Source: Methanosarcina sp. KYL-1 (GTDB lineage Archaea > Halobacteriota > Methanosarcinia > Methanosarcinales > Methanosarcinaceae). Taken from it: a stretch of 54,121 nt of DNA. The position numbers were made by a program, and so were the translations under genes. Shown piece by piece: positions 49,608 to 54,121 of this stretch. Location: the NCBI RefSeq assembly GCF_024372725.1, contig NZ_VOUA01000027.1, positions 1 through 54,121 of the forward strand, read 5' to 3'. Position 1 is the first letter of the stretch, and every line of letters begins with the position of its first letter. The notes beneath the pieces are model-generated. The model was not told where the DNA came from and did not search any database. It was given only the letters and a program-made list of their open reading frames with translations.

Positions 49608-52600
49608 TTTTCAAAGCCTCTCCCCTCATTATTCAAATTTTCCCCTTCATTTTTCAGACTTTCTCTTTCTTTTTTCAGACTTTCTCTTTCTTTTTTCAAG
49701 TTTTCCCCCTCATTTTTCAGGCTTTCTCCCTCATTTTTTAGATCCTCATCCTCATTTTTTAGATCCTCATCCTCATTTTTTAGATCCTCATCCTCATTTT
49801 CGAAATTTATCGACTCATTTTTCAGATTCACATTCTCATTTTCAGAATCTTGCGCCTCGTTTTCTAAAGCTGCATCCCACTCATTTTTCGAATAACTTCC
49901 CTCACTTTTCAGCCCCTCTCCCTCATTTTTCAAATGTACTTCCTTTTTTTTCAAAAGCACATCCCCTAGCACATCCTCTTTCTTCAGAGCCTCCCTTATG
50001 TTCTTTTCCTCGTACAATTCGCTAATCCTCGCCCCGACGTTTATCCCTTTCTTTTCCAGGTTTGCAAGTTCCCCTGCTTCCTTAAGGTCAAAAAGGGCTT
50101 TTCGGGTCACGTACTTTCCTTCCTGGAGCTTCAACACGTGGTGCAGCACGTTATCTTTCTTGTTTTCGTATATCTCCCAGAAGCCTCCTCCTGCGGTAAG
50201 GGGAGAGATGTTGTCCAGGAAACCTGCAGATGAAAAGAAGGTAAGGGCAATGTCCCAGGGCTTTGTGTGGTTGTGGGTGGCAAGCTTTGCGTCATTGCTG
50301 TTGCTCAGGGCAAGGATCCCGTTTATCTCGTCTTTGATCGTATCAGCTATGGGTTCGCTTGCAATCCGGCTGGAGATGTACGAGGACCTTGAGGAAACGA
50401 CAAGGGCGGCTTTTCCGAAATTCCAGCGTTCCGTGGTGCTGATCGGGATCATCAGGTTGTGGATCCCGAGTTTATAGCTTTCGATCAGGTTTTTGTACGT
50501 GACCAGGACTTCATCAATGAGCTTGTCAAGTTCCCGCTTCCCGCTCTCGTCCCAGTCAAGGTCCTTCATATCGGAACTCGCGTCAATCAGGGAGAGGATT
50601 TTGGGATTTATGTCCCCGAACTTTGTCAGGTAAAGGCTGCTTAAGGTCTTGCTGCCCGAAGGTTTGATGTCGCTGATCTTCGTAACATCATCATAAAATT
50701 TATCATATTGCCGGTTGAGGTCTCTCCTGTACACAATTGTTTCTTCGGTCAGGCCTTCGAGCTTCTCAAGCATAGCAGAGAGGGTATTTTTTTCCTCCAC
50801 GCTTTCTTCCAGCGCATGGAAGTCCGCCTCAATCGCACCCAGTTTCCCGAAATAGTTTTCCTTTTGCAGGTAGTTCCGGGTAAGGACCTCCCTGAAGAGG
50901 CTTCTTAACTTTGGCCTGTCCCCGGACTTAAACGCCTGGTCGATTTCATCAAAAGCGGGATCTTTTTCGTCCATGCCGGGAAAAACCGAAGCCAGGATAG
51001 TGTTTTTAAGTTCTTCGGACTTTTTGTTCTGGCTTTCACTCAGGAAATTTTCGCGGACAAAAAGCTCAAAAGGAGCGTTTATCTGGATATACTCCTTTCC
51101 CGAAGTTTTGATGTAGTCTTCCATACTCCTTTTCTGCGCTTCAAACTTCCTGAGGACCTTCTTTTTATCCCCTTTTATGGCCCCGACCAGTTTCTCTTTA
51201 AACCCTCCCTTTTTGACCCTGTCGATCCTGTACTCATAATAGTAGTAAAGGGCGATTGATTCCATGAGCCTGGAAAGGACCTGGAGGTCTATTTCGAGTT
51301 CGTGCGAGAGGCTGTCGATTTCTCTCTGGATTTCAGGGACCCCTGCCAGGCGCAGCCAGCTGTCCTTATCCCCGGCTTTGACGTTTCCGGTTTTTAAATT
51401 GCTGATGAAGAAGTCAATTTTTGCTTGCAGGCCCTGCTCATTTTCCTGGATGCTTTTCAGTTTCTTCTTCTGGATAAAGTACTGTTCAAGGTCTCTGTCG
51501 TTATCGTCTAAGGTTTTGTCAACAGCCCTTTCAACCCGGGAGTTAAGCTGCTTCAGGGAATCCTGTTCGGCCTGCTTACTTTCGATCACGGATCTTAGTT
51601 CCAGGCTCTCTTCCTTGAGGGCCCTGGACTTTGCATTCAGGCGGTCAACAGAGGATACGAGCTCCTGTTTGCCTTTCAGGACATTGATAAGCACGCCTCT
51701 TGCTGCTTCTTCCTCGATGCCAGCAACCCGCTTGAAAAGCTTTGCCGTGTCTTCGACACCCAGAAGAGCCTCGGGGATCAGCCTGAACAGCTTCCTGTCG
51801 TTTTCGTCTTTTAATTCGTCCTCCTTTACACTGATTGTGAAAGCTTTTACCTTTGAGATGAATTCCAGCAGGGAATCATAGCTGGTGATTTTTTCGATTC
51901 CTGCATCCGTCGAGATGTTGTTCTGTATGTAAAACTCGACAGCTTCCGGGCTCTGGTAATTGAGAAGTTTACCGATTTCGTTTTTCCAGAGCTTTTCAAC
52001 GTTTCCGTATTCCTTTTTGATAAACTCGGAATCTGCCCTGGTGGGAGGCATCTCCCTGAACCGGTTGAAATTGTCCAGCAGGGCTTTTACGGCCCGGTTG
52101 ATTTCTTTCCTGGAAGCGGTGATATTTTCAAGTTCCAGGATAATTTCCTCAAACTTCTTTTTCAGGCTCTTGAGCTCTTCTACCGGGTACTCGATTACAT
52201 GGGCATCTGCAAAGATAAACGAGGAATACAGGCGTTTTGAGTCGCTGAGGTTGATGTCCCCTTTTTCGATATGGAATAAATTTGTCAGGATGTGAGGGAA
52301 CATGGCGTCGAATTCATGCACTTCCACCCTTGCCTCTTCCCCTTTTTTATAGCCCGTAGGCCCGAGGGATGTGAGAATTACGTAGTTGAAAAGCCTCTCG
52401 TTCAAATTCAGGTATTCGAGCTCGGTAAGTGCAATTGCGGCGTTTAGCTGCTCCTTTTCCCCTTCTTTTGTGGTGGGGATTACTGCAAAGAGCCAGATCT
52501 GGGTAGCCTCTCCCCGGAGAGCCCGGATATACCTGGCAAGGTCGATAAACATCCCCGACCCTGTACCGCCCCCGAGACCGACAATGATTGCCGTTGTCCC

Positions 52601-53152
52601 GATGCTTGGAAAGGTCGGAAACCCGCTTGCCTGCCCCTGGCTCAGAACCTTATAAAAAATTGCTTTGGAAATCGCCCGCCTCCGGTGGACCCCGCCTCCG
52701 AAATCGTCAATCAAAAAGGGGTCAATGGTCCTGAGTTCCTCAAAACTCAGGCCGGAATCCCCCCGGTCGTTCAGCCACCAGGTCTTAACCATGGGGTCCG
52801 ATTTCCTTTCTTTTATCTTTACTGCGACCTCCTGGCTTGCAAGGTCCGAGACCTGGTTTATATTTGCAAGGGCAGGGAGGTAATAGTATTTGTATTCGAT
52901 ATTTCCCCTTGCCCCGATTTCCTGGATCCTGGCCTTAATATCGCTTCTTTGCACCTCATCTTCCACTTTCTCATTTGCGTCCGTGTCCATGGTATAGATC
53001 CGGAGCCTTCTTCCGGAAGCAAGATAATTGCCAAGGATCCAGTCATGGTTGCAGATTTCCCTGCACAGGCGTTTTCCGCAGCCTCCAATCCCCACGATGG
53101 TCAGGTCAGTAGGGAGCTGAAGCGCAGAATAACTGCTTTCCCTTGCGTTCAT
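49604..53152 (-). CDS. Tubulin-like (FtsZ/tubulin superfamily) protein, 1182 residues
   Basis: The N-terminal GTPase domain of the FtsZ/tubulin fold begins LTIVGIGGCGKRLCREIC (18-35). TMDTDANE (54-61) stands where FtsZ has its NTD loop. The signature phosphate loop is GLGGGTGSGMFIDLARYI (192-209, core GGGTGSG at 194-200). Sequence style and length match the Tubulin_2-type proteins of bacteria and archaea rather than FtsZ or CetZ. Residues about 330-850 are dominated by long coiled-coil helices. A further conserved-looking block follows at 900-1060 (STTERWNFGKAALVVSSRSS). The last 110 residues are KNEDEDL-type heptapeptide repeats. Cytoplasmic. Overlaps both neighbours by 4 bases (ATGA). Confidence 0.9.
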   Translation of the reverse strand: MNARESSYSALQLPTDLTIVGIGGCGKRLCREICNHDWILGNYLASGRRLRIYTMDTDANEKVEDEVQRSDIKARIQEIGARGNIEYKYYYLPALANINQVSDLASQEVAVKIKERKSDPMVKTWWLNDRGDSGLSFEELRTIDPFLIDDFGGGVHRRRAISKAIFYKVLSQGQASGFPTFPSIGTTAIIVGLGGGTGSGMFIDLARYIRALRGEATQIWLFAVIPTTKEGEKEQLNAAIALTELEYLNLNERLFNYVILTSLGPTGYKKGEEARVEVHEFDAMFPHILTNLFHIEKGDINLSDSKRLYSSFIFADAHVIEYPVEELKSLKKKFEEIILELENITASRKEINRAVKALLDNFNRFREMPPTRADSEFIKKEYGNVEKLWKNEIGKLLNYQSPEAVEFYIQNNISTDAGIEKITSYDSLLEFISKVKAFTISVKEDELKDENDRKLFRLIPEALLGVEDTAKLFKRVAGIEEEAARGVLINVLKGKQELVSSVDRLNAKSRALKEESLELRSVIESKQAEQDSLKQLNSRVERAVDKTLDDNDRDLEQYFIQKKKLKSIQENEQGLQAKIDFFISNLKTGNVKAGDKDSWLRLAGVPEIQREIDSLSHELEIDLQVLSRLMESIALYYYYEYRIDRVKKGGFKEKLVGAIKGDKKKVLRKFEAQKRSMEDYIKTSGKEYIQINAPFELFVRENFLSESQNKKSEELKNTILASVFPGMDEKDPAFDEIDQAFKSGDRPKLRSLFREVLTRNYLQKENYFGKLGAIEADFHALEESVEEKNTLSAMLEKLEGLTEETIVYRRDLNRQYDKFYDDVTKISDIKPSGSKTLSSLYLTKFGDINPKILSLIDASSDMKDLDWDESGKRELDKLIDEVLVTYKNLIESYKLGIHNLMIPISTTERWNFGKAALVVSSRSSYISSRIASEPIADTIKDEINGILALSNSNDAKLATHNHTKPWDIALTFFSSAGFLDNISPLTAGGGFWEIYENKKDNVLHHVLKLQEGKYVTRKALFDLKEAGELANLEKKGINVGARISELYEEKNIREALKKEDVLGDVLLKKKEVHLKNEGEGLKSEGSYSKNEWDAALENEAQDSENENVNLKNESINFENEDEDLKNEDEDLKNEDEDLKNEGESLKNEGENLKKERESLKKERESLKNEGENLNNEGRGFEK
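49618..49935. repeat. 21-bp in-frame repeats, C-terminal tail of the tubulin-like protein
   Basis: Plus-strand unit CCTCATTTTTTAGATCCTCAT and variants, about 14 copies, strongest at 49725-49800. The product is a seven-residue N-E-D/G-E-D/S-L-K periodic acidic tail. Confidence 0.9.
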
Positions 53153-53901
53153 TCCTCTTCCTCCTCCTCCTCAGAACCGCCGGTCCTTACCCCCAGTATA
53201 AAACTCACAGCCGCAATGGCGAGCCCGATGATAAGATAGCTCCAGTTAAAAGAATTTTCTTCTTTTTTGATCAGGTAGTCCGCAATTTCGTTTGCCTCGG
53301 TAACAAGCCCCTTATCAAACATGTCCTGCAGGTACGCATTAAAAAAAGAGTCGTCGACAAGCGTCATTTTCTGTTCAAACGCCTCGATTTCGGGGACCAC
53401 GATCGAAAACGTGCGCGTATCGCTTTCTTTTATGGGGTTTCCGTCTTCATCGGTCAACCTGATCCTGTAGTGGGCATATCCCGTAAGCTTCGGGTTGTAT
53501 TTTACCAGGGTAAGCTTATCACACTGCTTCACCTCGCTAATTTCAGGCACCTGGCCGTTCAGCAGGACAACGATTTTTCCCTGTCCGCCTTCAACAGGAA
53601 GCACATAGTGGCTTTCATTACTTTGAAGTCCCAGGCCCGTAAAATTATATACCGGCTGGTCTTCAGATTTTATCAGGTCCGTATCAAAATATATAAAATC
53701 GGCAGCACTGGGAATGCTGCTTATCGTCAGGACGCTGCTTATTACCTGCTTTTCCTCAACCTCTGTCGGCAGCTCCCCCTCCACCTGGACCTGAATTGCT
53801 GCTGCAGGCCCCGGAAGCATGAACAAAATAAAAAATAGAATACATAACGAAAATAGAATACATGACGTGGTCACTTTAAAGGCCCTATGACCCGCTTTCA
53901 T
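53149..53901 (-). CDS. Exported single-pass membrane protein with acidic tail, first gene of the tubulin-like operon
   Basis: 250 residues from the ATG at 53901, which has GGGGGGT five bases upstream; the frame reaches a TTG at 53916. An N-terminal signal or anchor (TTSCILFSLCILFFILFMLPGPAAA) is followed by a beta-rich ectodomain (about 30-220) with N-x-T sites. A C-terminal membrane helix (YLIIGLAIAAVSFILGV) then leads to a seven-glutamate cytoplasmic tail. No family recognised. Its stop overlaps the start of the tubulin-like gene (ATGA). Topology puts a short acidic tail inside the cell, where it could touch the tubulin-like protein or GTPase. That is inference. Confidence 0.78.
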   Translation of the reverse strand: MKAGHRAFKVTTSCILFSLCILFFILFMLPGPAAAIQVQVEGELPTEVEEKQVISSVLTISSIPSAADFIYFDTDLIKSEDQPVYNFTGLGLQSNESHYVLPVEGGQGKIVVLLNGQVPEISEVKQCDKLTLVKYNPKLTGYAHYRIRLTDEDGNPIKESDTRTFSIVVPEIEAFEQKMTLVDDSFFNAYLQDMFDKGLVTEANEIADYLIKKEENSFNWSYLIIGLAIAAVSFILGVRTGGSEEEEEEE

Positions 53902-53923
53902 ACTTGTACCCCCCAATCAAAAT

Positions 53924-54121
53924 GATCCTGAAATGATTCTGAAATGATTCTGAAATGATTCTGAAATGATTCTGAAATGATTCTGAAATGGTCTTGAAAT
54001 GGTCTTGAAATGGTCTTGAAATGGTCTTGAAATGGTCTTGAAATGGTCTTGAAATGGTCTTGAAATGGTCTTGAAATGGTCTTGAAATGGTCTTGAAATG
54101 GTCTTGAAATGGTCTTGAAAT
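53924..54121. repeat. 11-bp tandem array, at least 18 copies, upstream of the tubulin-like operon
   Basis: One GATCCTGAAAT, five GATTCTGAAAT and twelve GGTCTTGAAAT, all in perfect register with period 11. The array continues past the right edge. It begins 23 bp upstream of the first ATG of the operon, leaving no room for a normal promoter between. Confidence 0.98.

Noticed and set aside
49604-53152. Classical cell-division FtsZ or CetZ
   Set aside because: Length (1182 against about 370-400), coiled-coil body and operon partners do not fit; only the GTP-binding signature is shared.

Overview
The window looks like a chromosomal segment of a Methanosarcina-type methanogenic archaeon. Three things point there. 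The left edge carries the monomethylamine methyltransferase pair mtmC-mtmB, and mtmB has the expected in-frame amber (pyrrolysine) codon. The threonyl-tRNA synthetase is of the archaeal type, and a geranylgeranyl-reductase-like flavoprotein of archaeal lipid metabolism is present. Starts are archaeal in style: TATA boxes, GGTGA- or GGAGG-type ribosome binding sites, frequent GTG/TTG starts and ATGA overlaps. No rRNA, tRNA or CRISPR array was recognised.

Layout. 1-2.6 kb: mtmB/mtmC, a small membrane protein that may use an ATT start, and a Rieske protein. 2.6-4.1 kb: an IS200/IS605-type TnpB element with a likely guide-RNA end. 4.2-7.7 kb: a CrtI-like flavoprotein, then a gene-poor stretch with three very small genes (a 45-residue zinc-ribbon protein and two related membrane peptides of 26 and 38 residues). 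7.7-12.5 kb: a polyferredoxin/aldehyde ferredoxin oxidoreductase pair, a dicarboxylate/glutamate symporter and a lipoprotein. 12.5-21.6 kb: regulators (TrmB, two TetR), two methyltransferases, an amidohydrolase, an intact insertion sequence with a 5-bp target duplication, a PfpI-like remnant, a ferredoxin-nitroreductase and an alpha/beta hydrolase. 21.9-32.7 kb: SF2 helicase, thrS, AI-2E-type permease, PAPS-reductase-like protein with repeat linkers, geranylgeranyl reductase family protein. 33.4-45.3 kb: DUF1704 peptidase facing glutamate dehydrogenase, rubredoxin, small protein, PAS histidine kinase, HyuA-like protein coupled to a histone-deacetylase-family protein, methyltransferase.

46-54 kb holds the most striking locus: four overlapping minus-strand genes. 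In order they encode an exported single-pass protein with an acidic tail, a 1182-residue FtsZ/tubulin-superfamily protein with a GGGTGSG signature and a repeat tail, a polytopic membrane protein with a complete GTPase motif set, and a single-pass protein ending in a dense array of N-glycosylation sequons. I read it as a membrane-associated cytoskeletal or membrane-remodelling module. It resembles a previously described tubulin-like/GTPase neighbourhood, but its two outer components look poorly characterised. The array of eighteen 11-bp repeats directly upstream runs off the window.

A theme across the window is short tandem repeats (10-33 bp). Between genes they form arrays and dispersed hairpins. 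Within genes they are in frame and make low-complexity linkers or tails in at least seven proteins, including an insertion inside the ATPase domain of the histidine kinase.
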